Shown: positions 38,662 to 48,219 of the stretch, in pieces
Layout: each line of letters opens with the position of its first letter
Numbering within the stretch: position 1 is the stretch's first letter
Assembly (NCBI GenBank): GCA_963711005.1
Contig: CAVQCJ010000006.1
Coordinates: forward strand, 620,001-684,000
Reading direction: 5' to 3'
DNA: 64,000 bases
From: CAVQCJ01 sp963711005
Lineage (GTDB): Bacteria; Actinomycetota; Actinomycetes; Prado026
Notes under the pieces: model-generated
The model's database searches: none
Seen by the model: the letters and a program-made list of their open reading frames with translations, nothing else
What the model was told of the DNA's origin: nothing
Program-made: the position numbers and the translations under genes

Positions 38662-39896
38662 CCGTGACCGAGCCGGCGTGGGGGCGCGTCGCGGAGGACG
38701 GGACGGTCTTCGTCCGCACCTCCGACGGCGAGCGCGCGGTCGGCTCGTTCCAGGCCGGGACGGCGGACGAGGCGCTGGCCTACTACACCCGCAAGTTCGA
38801 CGCGCTCGAGCTCGAGGTCGAGCTGTTCGAGCGGCGGGTCCGGCTGCCGGAGGTGTCCGCCGACGAGGCGAGCGCCACCCTTCGCCGCCTGCGCGAGGTG
38901 CTCGCCGAGCCGGCGGCCGTCGGCGACCTGGACGGGCTTCGGGCCCGGCTCGAGGCGGTGTCCACCGTCGTCGACGAGCGCCGCGCGCAGGCCCGTGCGG
39001 CCCGGGAGGAGACGCGCACGCACGCCCGTGAGCTGCGCGAGCGGATCGTCTCCGACGCCGAGGCCCTGGCCGGCTCCACCCAGTGGAAGTCCACGGGCGA
39101 ACGACTGCGCGAGCTCCTCGAGGAGTGGAAGGCGGCGCCGCATGTCGACCGCCCGACCGAGCAGGCTCTCTGGAAGCGGTTCGGCGCCGCGCGCAACTCC
39201 TTCGACCGCCGGCGGCGCCAGCACTTCGCCCAGCTCGGTGCCCAGCGCAGCGAGGCCAAGGCCGCCAAGCAGAAGCTGATCGCCGAGGCCGAGACCCTGG
39301 CGACGTCCACCGACTGGGGTCCGACGGCGACCCAGCTGCGCACCCTCATGGACCAGTGGAAGGCCGCCGGCCCGCTCGGGCGCAGCGAGGAGGACGCGCT
39401 GTGGCGGCGGTTCCGAGCCGCCCAGGACGCCTTCTACGAGGCCCGATCGGCTGCCTTCGCGGAGCGCGACGCAGGACTCGGCTCCAACCTCGCGGCCAAG
39501 GAGGCCCTGGCCGCGGAGGCCGAGGCCCTGCTGCCTGTGACGGACACCACCGCCGCGAAGGCCGCGCTGCGCGGGATCCAGGAGCGCTGGGAGGCCGCCG
39601 GCCATGTCCCCCGCCAGGACAAGGACCGCGTCGAAAGCCGGCTGCGCAAGGTCGAGGAGGCTGTTCGCCGTGCCGACGAGACCCGCTGGCGACGGACCAA
39701 TCCCGAGGGACGCGCCCGAGCGGAGTCGGCCGTGGCACAGCTCGTCCAGGCGATCGACAAGCTGGAGGCGCAGCGAGCCAAAGCAGTGGCGCGGGGCGAC
39801 GATCGAGCCGTCACGGAGGCGGACGAGTCGATCGCCGCGCGCCGGTCCTGGTTGGAGGGCGCCGAGGCCGCCCTCGCCGAGTTCACCGGCGAGTGA
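38658..39896 (+). CDS. DUF349 coiled-coil protein
   Basis: 412 residues, almost entirely helical. Three or four DUF349 repeats can be seen around residues 125-190, 205-270 and 280-350, each with a W..TG..L..L..EWK-like pattern (WKSTGERLRELLEEWK; WGPTATQLRTLMDQWK) and an ALW.RF segment. GTG start 38658 overlaps the isomerase stop; a second GTG six bases on is possible. The cellular role of the family is unclear. Confidence 0.9.
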   Translation: MTVTEPAWGRVAEDGTVFVRTSDGERAVGSFQAGTADEALAYYTRKFDALELEVELFERRVRLPEVSADEASATLRRLREVLAEPAAVGDLDGLRARLEAVSTVVDERRAQARAAREETRTHARELRERIVSDAEALAGSTQWKSTGERLRELLEEWKAAPHVDRPTEQALWKRFGAARNSFDRRRRQHFAQLGAQRSEAKAAKQKLIAEAETLATSTDWGPTATQLRTLMDQWKAAGPLGRSEEDALWRRFRAAQDAFYEARSAAFAERDAGLGSNLAAKEALAAEAEALLPVTDTTAAKAALRGIQERWEAAGHVPRQDKDRVESRLRKVEEAVRRADETRWRRTNPEGRARAESAVAQLVQAIDKLEAQRAKAVARGDDRAVTEADESIAARRSWLEGAEAALAEFTGE

Positions 39897-39932
39897 GCCG
39901 GACCGGCACTGTGCCGTGCGAGAGAACTCGGC

Positions 39933-39936
<4 letters not shown>
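39893..39936. terminator. Shared hairpin spanning two convergent stop codons
   Basis: gtgagccg (39893-39900) and cggctcac (39929-39936) pair perfectly and contain the stop codons of both the DUF349 gene and the UvrA-like gene. A smaller inner stem (cggca/tgccg) sits in the loop. Probable bidirectional terminator in the 36-base convergent gap. Confidence 0.45.
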
Positions 39937-42341
<2,405 letters not shown>

Positions 42342-42427
42342 GCTCTCGTGTCTCCATCCGTCAGGCGGGCCGCCTTCGCGGTCTCCGTCGGCGTCGCCTC
42401 CCGCGAAGTCGACATGGCGAGAGCATC

Positions 42428-42826
42428 TCAGGCCTGCGCGATACGTACGAGGTTGCCCGAAGGGTCGCGGAACGCGCAGTCGCGCGCGCCCCACGGCTGG
42501 GACGCCGGCTCCTGGAGCACCTCGGCGCCCGACGCCCGAACCTTCTCGAACGTGGTGTCCAGGTCGTCAGAGGTGAAGATCGCGGCCTGCAACGAGCCCT
42601 GCGTCACGAGCGTCAGGAGCGCGTCGCCCTCGGTCTGCGAGCGACCGCCGTGCGGCTGGAACAGGACGATGCCGACGTCCTGACCCGGAGCGCCGACGGT
42701 GACCCATCGGAAGCCGTCGGACGCGACGTCGAGACGGACCTCGAGACCGAGCGCGTCGCGGTAGAACACGAGCGCCGCCTCCGGGTCGTGGACGGGGATG
42801 AATGTCGAGGAGAGGGTGACTGTCAT
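42428..42826 (-). CDS. VOC (glyoxalase/bleomycin-resistance) family protein
   Basis: 132 residues, one vicinal-oxygen-chelate domain of two beta-alpha-beta-beta-beta modules: FIPVHDPEAALVFYRDALGL at the start and ASQPWGARDCAFRDPSGNLV at the end. The usual metal ligands are only partly evident (His in FIPVHD), so it may bind rather than turn over a ligand. Between the AraC regulator and the UvrA-like gene, consistent with a detoxification or resistance cassette. Confidence 0.85.
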   Translation of the reverse strand: MTVTLSSTFIPVHDPEAALVFYRDALGLEVRLDVASDGFRWVTVGAPGQDVGIVLFQPHGGRSQTEGDALLTLVTQGSLQAAIFTSDDLDTTFEKVRASGAEVLQEPASQPWGARDCAFRDPSGNLVRIAQA

Positions 42827-42900
42827 GCGAGAACCCTAGGAGTGCCGACCCGCCTCGTGCTTCTCCGATCCTGCTCGGTGCCGAGGCAGGTCTTCGACGT

Positions 42901-43311
42901 TCAGACCACGACCCTGGTACGCCTCGGTCGTGTCGCGACCTTGCTGACGCACGACGGCAGAGCCTCTCGGTCACCGTGGTCGCGCGCGCGGTACCGCGAT
43001 GGCGACTCGCCGACTATCTCGGTGAAGCGCGAGCTGAACGAGCCGAGCGACGTACAGCCGACGGCGAGGCAGGTGTCGGTGACCGACGTCCCCTGACGCA
43101 GCAGGGCCTTGGCTCGCTCGATGCGGCGAGTCATGAGGTACGAGTAGGGCGTCTCGCCGTACGCCGCACGGAACTTGCGCGAGAAGTGCGCGGGCGACAT
43201 GAGGGCGACCCGCGCCATCGCCGGGACATCGAGGGGCTGCGCGAAGTCGCGGTCCATGAGGTCGCGCGCTCGGCGCAGGTGCGCGAGGTCGGCGATCTCC
43301 TCCGGCGTCAT
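42901..43311 (-). CDS. AraC-family transcriptional regulator (DNA-binding domain only)
   Basis: 136 residues made almost wholly of the AraC double helix-turn-helix: DVPAMARVALMSPAHFSRKFRA and VTDTCLAVGCTSLGSFSSRF, followed by a basic tail. There is no ligand-binding domain, as in small stress-type MarA/SoxS-like members. Divergent from dodecin and upstream of VOC and UvrA-like genes on the same strand, which it probably controls. Confidence 0.88.
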   Translation of the reverse strand: MTPEEIADLAHLRRARDLMDRDFAQPLDVPAMARVALMSPAHFSRKFRAAYGETPYSYLMTRRIERAKALLRQGTSVTDTCLAVGCTSLGSFSSRFTEIVGESPSRYRARDHGDREALPSCVSKVATRPRRTRVVV

Positions 43312-43435
43312 GCCGACGACGGTACGCGACCGGTCACCCCCACGGTCAAGAACGAAGGACCGGTGCCGAAGTGGCGTCGGTCCGGGCTAGCGTGGGTGCA
43401 GACAGCTTGGCTATCGATCCATCGCGGAGGGTTCA
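43312..43435. promoter_or_regulatory. Divergent promoter region araC-type / dodecin
   Basis: 124 bases between the AraC start (43311) and the dodecin start (43436). GGAGGG just before 43436 is the dodecin ribosome site. A likely place for the AraC operator, though no clear site is recognised. Confidence 0.35.
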
Positions 43436-43645
43436 ATGAGCGTCTACCGGGTCACCGACCTCATCGGCACCAGTACGACCTCCTGGGAGGACGCGGCTGC
43501 CGGCGCGATAAAGACCGCGGGCAAGACCCTGCGCGGCCTGAGGGTCGCCGAGGTGGTCCAGCAGGACATCTCGCTGGCTGAGGACGGCGCGATCACCTAC
43601 CGCACCAAGATCCGCCTGTCCTTCAAGTACGACTCCGGCGAGTAG
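43436..43645 (+). CDS. Dodecin (flavin/CoA-binding dodecamer)
   Basis: 69 residues, the full dodecin length. MSVYRVTDLIGTS, SWEDAAAGAIKTAGKTLRGL and AEVVQQD plus YRTKIRLSFKY are the conserved strands and helix; the aromatic Trp of TSTTSWEDA is the flavin-stacking residue. A cytosolic flavin store or scavenger. ATG with GGAGGG upstream. Confidence 0.93.
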   Translation: MSVYRVTDLIGTSTTSWEDAAAGAIKTAGKTLRGLRVAEVVQQDISLAEDGAITYRTKIRLSFKYDSGE

Positions 43646-43767
43646 CAGGTCCCGCGACTCCCCTGCGGACCTGCTCGCAACCGCGTACAGCCTGTCCGAG
43701 TCCTGCCACGCGGGAGTTGGGACTTACGACCCTGTGCCCGCTGGTCTGCGGTGCCGATGGTGGGGTC

Positions 43768-44295
43768 ATGTTCGCTGCCGGGGAGGTCGTCGTCGACGCC
43801 CGGTTCGATGCGGCCCTGGCGCGGCTGACCCATCTGATCAACCAGGGTGCCCTGCATGCTCCCTCCGAGGCCGCGTACGAAGACGGACTGGCGGCTGTGC
43901 TGCGGGTCGGCCCGTTCGGCAGCGCCCGCGGACTGTCCAAGCTGGTCCAGGTGCGCTGGCTCGAGCCGGTCCGGCGCGGGGCCACCATGCGCGTCGCACT
44001 GCGGTGGGAGGCGACCGGGGCGAGCGGTGAGCTGTTCCCCGTGCTGGACGCCGACCTCACGTTGGCTCGGCATGGCGATGACCAGGTGCTGCTGGACCTG
44101 ACCGGCTCGTACCGCCCTCCGTTCGGTCGGGCCGGGGCCGCGCTGGACCGGGCGATCATGCATCGTGTCGCTGCCGCGACGATCAAGTCTCTGCTGAGAA
44201 GGGTCGCCGACGCCGTCTCCGACCCGGCGGGCCAACAGGAACGACCGGACGGAGCACCCGCGTGGCGGCCCGTCATCGACCCGCAAGGGTTGTGA
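43768..44295 (+). CDS. SRPBCC-like protein of unknown function
   Basis: 175 residues, not firmly recognised. FAAGEVVVDARFDAALARLTHL, then alternating strands (LVQVRWLEP, MRVALRWEATG, LFPVLDADLTLA, DQVLLDLTGSYRPP) and a long C-terminal helix ALDRAIMHRVAAATIKSLLRR: the helix-grip layout of SRPBCC/polyketide-cyclase-like proteins. ATG 43768 is preferred, with GGTGGGG upstream; an earlier in-frame start at 43717 lacks one. Confidence 0.6.
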   Translation: MFAAGEVVVDARFDAALARLTHLINQGALHAPSEAAYEDGLAAVLRVGPFGSARGLSKLVQVRWLEPVRRGATMRVALRWEATGASGELFPVLDADLTLARHGDDQVLLDLTGSYRPPFGRAGAALDRAIMHRVAAATIKSLLRRVADAVSDPAGQQERPDGAPAWRPVIDPQGL

Positions 44296-44323
44296 GCGCC
44301 GCCGCCCGTGCCAGACTCCGCCC

Positions 44324-44677
44324 ATGGCCGCACAGGACATCGACCGGTACCTCGCGTCGCTCGGCGAGCCCGGGCGCAGCACGCTGGAGGATCTGCGACG
44401 CTCGATCCTCGAGGTCGTCCCGGAGGCGGAGCAGTGCATCTCCTACGGGATGCCCGCCTTCAAGGTCCGCGGCAAGTCGGTGGCGGGCTTCGCTGCGTTC
44501 AAGAACCACCTGAGCTACCTGCCGCACAGCGGGTCGGTGCTCGCCGAGCTCGGCGATGAGCTGGTCGGCTACCAGCGCACCAAGGGCTCCCTGCACTTCG
44601 CCATCGACGAGCCGTTGCCGAGCGCGTTGGTGACCAAGCTCGTCGAGGTGCGGCTGCGGGAGCTGCACCTGGCCTAG
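44324..44677 (+). CDS. DUF1801 (YdhG-like) protein
   Basis: 117 residues. IDRYLASLGEPGRSTLEDLR, EQCISYGMPAFKV, VAGFAAFKNHLSYLPHSG and KGSLHFAIDEPLP match the DUF1801 fold, distantly related to frataxin-like iron-binding proteins. Same strand as and 28 bases after the SRPBCC-like gene. Function not established. Confidence 0.85.
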   Translation: MAAQDIDRYLASLGEPGRSTLEDLRRSILEVVPEAEQCISYGMPAFKVRGKSVAGFAAFKNHLSYLPHSGSVLAELGDELVGYQRTKGSLHFAIDEPLPSALVTKLVEVRLRELHLA

Positions 44678-44791
44678 CCGGCCGCCCGTCGCCTCGTCGC
44701 ACCGTCTGGCTCAACCTCTCGGCGGCCTGCGACTGCGTCGGGGGCAGGCTGGACGCGGCACCGCCCACCTCGGCGACTGCGTCAGCCGTCG

Positions 44792-45091
44792 TCATGGAAT
44801 CACCTGCTCGAGCTGGGCCCGCGTGGGTGAGCCGCTGAGGCCTTCGGGGGTCCGGTACAGCCGGCAGGCCAGGCCGCAGGAGCCGCCGGCCTCGCCGAAC
44901 GGGTCACGATCGTCGATGAGGATGGTCGGCGACCCGCGGAAGCTCAGCCGCTCAGCCTCCGCGGCCGTCTCGATCCGGCGACGAATGATCTCGGTGTCCG
45001 CGTGACCCGTCGAGTCGAGCGCGGACCGCAACCGCTCTTCGGCGACCCGCCAGCTCGGGCACCCGTCGAAGTAGCGCAGCTCGACCTTCAC
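44792..45091 (-). CDS. Thioredoxin-fold protein
   Basis: 99 residues from GTG 45089-45091. Starts VKVELRYFDGCPSWRVAEERL, a beta-alpha start with a single Cys (GCPSW) where thioredoxins have CxxC, and contains FRGSPTILIDDRDPF with the cis-Pro of the fold. Two further cysteines (GGSCGLACRLY) sit near the end. Resembles thioredoxin-like proteins near mercury or alkylating-agent resistance genes. Divergent from the hydrolase at 45166. Confidence 0.75.
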   Translation of the reverse strand: MKVELRYFDGCPSWRVAEERLRSALDSTGHADTEIIRRRIETAAEAERLSFRGSPTILIDDRDPFGEAGGSCGLACRLYRTPEGLSGSPTRAQLEQVIP

Positions 45092-45165
45092 CGGACCATG
45101 CTGGCAGACCGCGTCCGCTGCCTTCCCGTGGGACGTCGTCCGGGCCCGAGGGCTATGTTGCGCGG

Positions 45166-46122
45166 ATGGCGCAGCCGCCGGAGTCGTACTACGACACGTC
45201 CGGATGGGACCCGCGGGACGTGCTGTCCGGCGGGGCAAGGATGCTTCCGATCAGCACGCCGAGCGGCGAGTTCCGGGTCTGGACCAAGCGGGTCGGCACC
45301 AACTCCGGTCTCAAGGTGCTGCTCCTGCACGGCGGCCCCGGGGCGAGCGACGAGCTGTACGAGTGCTTCGACACGTGGTTCCCGCGTGCCGGCATCGAGT
45401 ACTACTACTACGACCAGCTCGGCTCGTTCCGCAGCGACCAGCCCGACGACCCGTCGCTGTGGGACCTGGCCCGCTTCGTGGACGAGGTCGAGCAGGTGCG
45501 CCGGGCGCTCGGGCTGGACAGCAGCAACTTCGTCCTGCTGGGGCAGTCGTGGGGCGGCATCCTCGCGATGGAGTACGCGGTCCACCACCAGCGGCATCTC
45601 AAGGGGCTGGTGATCTCCAACATGATGGCGAGCGCACGGCTCTACAACGCCTACGCCGAGGACGTCCTGATGCCGGCGATGGACCAGGCGGTGCTCGCCG
45701 AGATCAAGCGGTTCGAGGCCGACGGCACCACCGACGACCCGCGGTACGAGCAGCTGCTCATGGAGCACCACTACGCCCTGCACGTCTGCCGGCTGCCGCT
45801 CGACGAGTGGCCCGACCCGGTCCAGCGCGGGATCGGCCACATCAACCCCTCGATCTACGTGCCCATGCAGGGCCCGAGCGAGCTCGGCCTCAGCGGCACC
45901 CTCGAGAGCTGGGACCGCTCGGGCGACCTCAAGGACATCGACGTCCCGACACTGGTCGTCGGGGCGACGTACGACACGATGGATCCGGTGCACATGCGGT
46001 GGATGGCGGAACAGCTCCCCCGCGGCAGGTACCTGCACTGTCCCGAAGGCAGCCACCTTTCGCAGTTCGACGACCCCACGCACTACTTCCCCGGGCTGAT
46101 CGACTTCTTGCACTCGCTGTAG
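45166..46122 (+). CDS. Proline iminopeptidase-family alpha/beta hydrolase
   Basis: 318 residues, S33 family. LLLHGGPGASDELYE is the oxyanion HGGPG motif, LLGQSWGGILAMEYA holds the nucleophile Ser, VGATYDTMDP the Asp and CPEGSHLSQFDD the His. The cap domain contains the EQLLMEHHYALHVCRL segment expected for releasing an N-terminal residue from short peptides. No signal peptide, so cytoplasmic. Confidence 0.9.
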   Translation: MAQPPESYYDTSGWDPRDVLSGGARMLPISTPSGEFRVWTKRVGTNSGLKVLLLHGGPGASDELYECFDTWFPRAGIEYYYYDQLGSFRSDQPDDPSLWDLARFVDEVEQVRRALGLDSSNFVLLGQSWGGILAMEYAVHHQRHLKGLVISNMMASARLYNAYAEDVLMPAMDQAVLAEIKRFEADGTTDDPRYEQLLMEHHYALHVCRLPLDEWPDPVQRGIGHINPSIYVPMQGPSELGLSGTLESWDRSGDLKDIDVPTLVVGATYDTMDPVHMRWMAEQLPRGRYLHCPEGSHLSQFDDPTHYFPGLIDFLHSL

Positions 46123-46219
46123 ACCGGACCAGCCGGACGAGGGTTCACGGCCCGGCCAGGACCGCCGTCGAGCAGCGTCAGGCTCGGCCGCCGCCCGGCC
46201 GCCTCGGGTGCCATCCGGG

Positions 46220-46909
46220 TCAGACCGGGGTACGGCGGACGATGAGGTACGTCCCGGCAGTCGCGACCGCAGCGACCAGGAGCAGCCAACCGGTCAGGGT
46301 GAGCGGGGTCAGCGCTCCGAACCGGTCGCCGGCCGACGGCCAGGACCCGGCGCGCGTGATCAGCACGATGAGTGCCGCGGCCACCGCGGCGAGACCGACG
46401 AAGAAGAGCAGCACCCCGGTCTGGCCGAACCTCGTGTAGAGCCCGGCGAGCAGCGTGCCCATCGCGGCCATCGCGAGCATCGGCACGCCGTACACGACCG
46501 GCAGCTGGTAGACGGGCACGTCGGTCAGCCACGGGATGCGGAAGAACCGTCCACCCTGGCCGAACCCTGACGTGACCTCCTCGAGCCGGTTGAGGAGGGT
46601 CAGCGCGACACCGGTAAGGACCGACAGTCCCAGCACGAACACGAGCGTGCCGCCGAGGAACGACCGCCGGGTGACACCGAGCCCCAGCGTGAACGGCAGG
46701 TTCCGGTAGATGCCGGCCATCACCGCGAAGAGTGCGGTGGCGTACAGGGACGCGAGGCCGCCGGTGGTCTTGCCGAACCCCTGGACGTTGGCGAGCGCGA
46801 TCCACAGCGCGTAGTTGATGACGAAGGACGCCGCCATGATGACCCACGGCCAGGCGATCTGGGGGCGGTCCAGGACGTGCACGCGGGCGACCGCCATGGC
46901 GCGCGTCAT
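46220..46909 (-). CDS. ABC-2 type membrane protein
   Basis: 229 residues with six hydrophobic helices (starting WPWVIMAASFVINYALWIAL) and a short cytoplasmic N-terminus. ATG 46907-46909 overlaps the ATPase stop by four bases. Works with the ATPase as a small exporter or immunity-type transporter under the GntR regulator. Substrate unknown. Confidence 0.8.
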   Translation of the reverse strand: MTRAMAVARVHVLDRPQIAWPWVIMAASFVINYALWIALANVQGFGKTTGGLASLYATALFAVMAGIYRNLPFTLGLGVTRRSFLGGTLVFVLGLSVLTGVALTLLNRLEEVTSGFGQGGRFFRIPWLTDVPVYQLPVVYGVPMLAMAAMGTLLAGLYTRFGQTGVLLFFVGLAAVAAALIVLITRAGSWPSAGDRFGALTPLTLTGWLLLVAAVATAGTYLIVRRTPV

Positions 46910-47775
46910 CGGCTTGCTCCTTCCGCGGCCAGGCCGACCAGCTGCTGCAACGAGACCGACGTCAGCTCGAGCCCGAGCTCGGCCGCCAGCGACCGGTCGG
47001 CTGGGTCCGGGGGCGCGCCGACGGTCGTGGTCGTGAAGCCGGCGACGGCCTCCTGCCGGAGCACCGGCCGCCGACCGACGAGCCGGTCGACGCAGACCGC
47101 GGACCCCGTCACGGTGAACGCGGTCCCGCGGACGTCGTCGGTTGCGGCGTCCAGCACCAGCCGGCCGCGGTCGATCACCAGGACCCGCTCGAGCAGGTTC
47201 GCCACCTCGTCGATCAGGTGCGTGGACAGCAGGAGCGTCCGCGGATGCTCGGCGTAGTCCGCGAGCAGCCGGTCGTAGAAGAGGCGGCGGGACGGCGCGT
47301 CCAGCCCGAGGTACGGCTCGTCGAACAACGTGAGCGGCGCGCGCGACGCGAGCCCGACGACGATCCCCAGCGCCGACCGCATCCCCCGGGACAGCTTCTT
47401 GACCCGCCGTCCCAGTGGCAGGTCGAAGTCGCCCACCAACGCGCCGGCGAACTCCTCGTCCCAACGAGGCTGGAGCAGCCGGGCGGCGTCGAGCACCTGC
47501 CGGACGCTGAGGTCGGGGTACGCCTGCGACTCCTTGACGAAACAGGTCTGCCGCAGTACGTGGTCGTTCTCGAACGGGTCTGCCCCGAGCACCCTGATGC
47601 GGCCGGCGCTCGCGCGGTCCTGACCGGTGATCAAGCGCAGGACGGTGGTCTTTCCGGCGCCGTTGCGGCCGAGCAGGCCGTGGATGCCGCCCTCGTCGAT
47701 CCGGAACGTCACGTCGTCGACGACGTCCCGGTGGCAGTACCTCTTCGTGAGGTGCTCGACCTCGATCGCGCTCAT
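46906..47775 (-). CDS. ABC transporter ATP-binding protein
   Basis: 289 residues. Walker A GLLGRNGAGKTTVLRL, Q-loop CFVKESQAYPDL, signature KKLSRGMRSALGI (SRG variant of LSGGQ), Walker B LTLFDEPYLGLD, His switch LLLSTHLIDE. A ~70-residue C-terminal extension follows. The YtrB/YtrE-like exporter ATPase type that accompanies small GntR regulators. Overlaps the regulator stop by four bases. Confidence 0.9.
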   Translation of the reverse strand: MSAIEVEHLTKRYCHRDVVDDVTFRIDEGGIHGLLGRNGAGKTTVLRLITGQDRASAGRIRVLGADPFENDHVLRQTCFVKESQAYPDLSVRQVLDAARLLQPRWDEEFAGALVGDFDLPLGRRVKKLSRGMRSALGIVVGLASRAPLTLFDEPYLGLDAPSRRLFYDRLLADYAEHPRTLLLSTHLIDEVANLLERVLVIDRGRLVLDAATDDVRGTAFTVTGSAVCVDRLVGRRPVLRQEAVAGFTTTTVGAPPDPADRSLAAELGLELTSVSLQQLVGLAAEGASR

Positions 47776-48152
47776 GCGCGCACCCCCGCCTCCGCGACCG
47801 AACTGGCGGCTCGGACGAGCCGGACCAGCTCGTCGGAGCCGATGCCGAGCTTGGACGCCTCGCGGAGCATGGGCTCGACGTACTCCTGCTCGAAGCCCTG
47901 CCGCCGCTGCTCCAGCAGCCGCTGCCGGGCACCGCTGGTCACGAACATCCCGATCCCTCGCTTCTTGTGGAGGATCCCCTCGTCCACGAGCTCGTTCACG
48001 CCCTTCGCCGCCGTCGCCGGGTTGATCCGGTGCAGCGCGGCGAACTCGTTGGTCGACGGCACCTGCGACTCCTCGGCCAGCGTGCCGTCGAGGATGCCCG
48101 CGGCGATCCGGTCGGCGATCTGCCGGAAGATCGGCTTGCCGTCGTCGATCAA
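47772..48152 (-). CDS. GntR-family regulator, YtrA type
   Basis: 126 residues from TTG 48150-48152 with GGGAG five bases upstream. Winged helix PIFRQIADRIAAGILDGTL, QVPSTNEFAALHRINPATAAK and KKRGIGMFVTSGAR, then only ~45 residues of helix: the short YtrA layout. First gene of a regulator-ATPase-permease operon; probably represses its own operon in response to cell-envelope drugs, by analogy. Confidence 0.9.
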   Translation of the reverse strand: MIDDGKPIFRQIADRIAAGILDGTLAEESQVPSTNEFAALHRINPATAAKGVNELVDEGILHKKRGIGMFVTSGARQRLLEQRRQGFEQEYVEPMLREASKLGIGSDELVRLVRAASSVAEAGVRA

Positions 48153-48186
48153 GGAAGCTCCCGGTCAGCAGGTCCACTGGTTCCCT

Positions 48187-48205
48187 AGTGGACTAACTAA
48201 CCACT
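48187..48205 (-). promoter_or_regulatory. Candidate YtrA-type operator
   Basis: agtgg-(actaactaa)-ccact, a 5+9+5 inverted repeat 35-53 bases upstream of the GntR-family start. Size and position fit an autoregulatory operator overlapping the promoter. An additional ccact/agtgg pairing includes the flanking ccagtgg at about 48176. Confidence 0.5.
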
Positions 48206-48219
48206 GAACCTCGCCCGTG

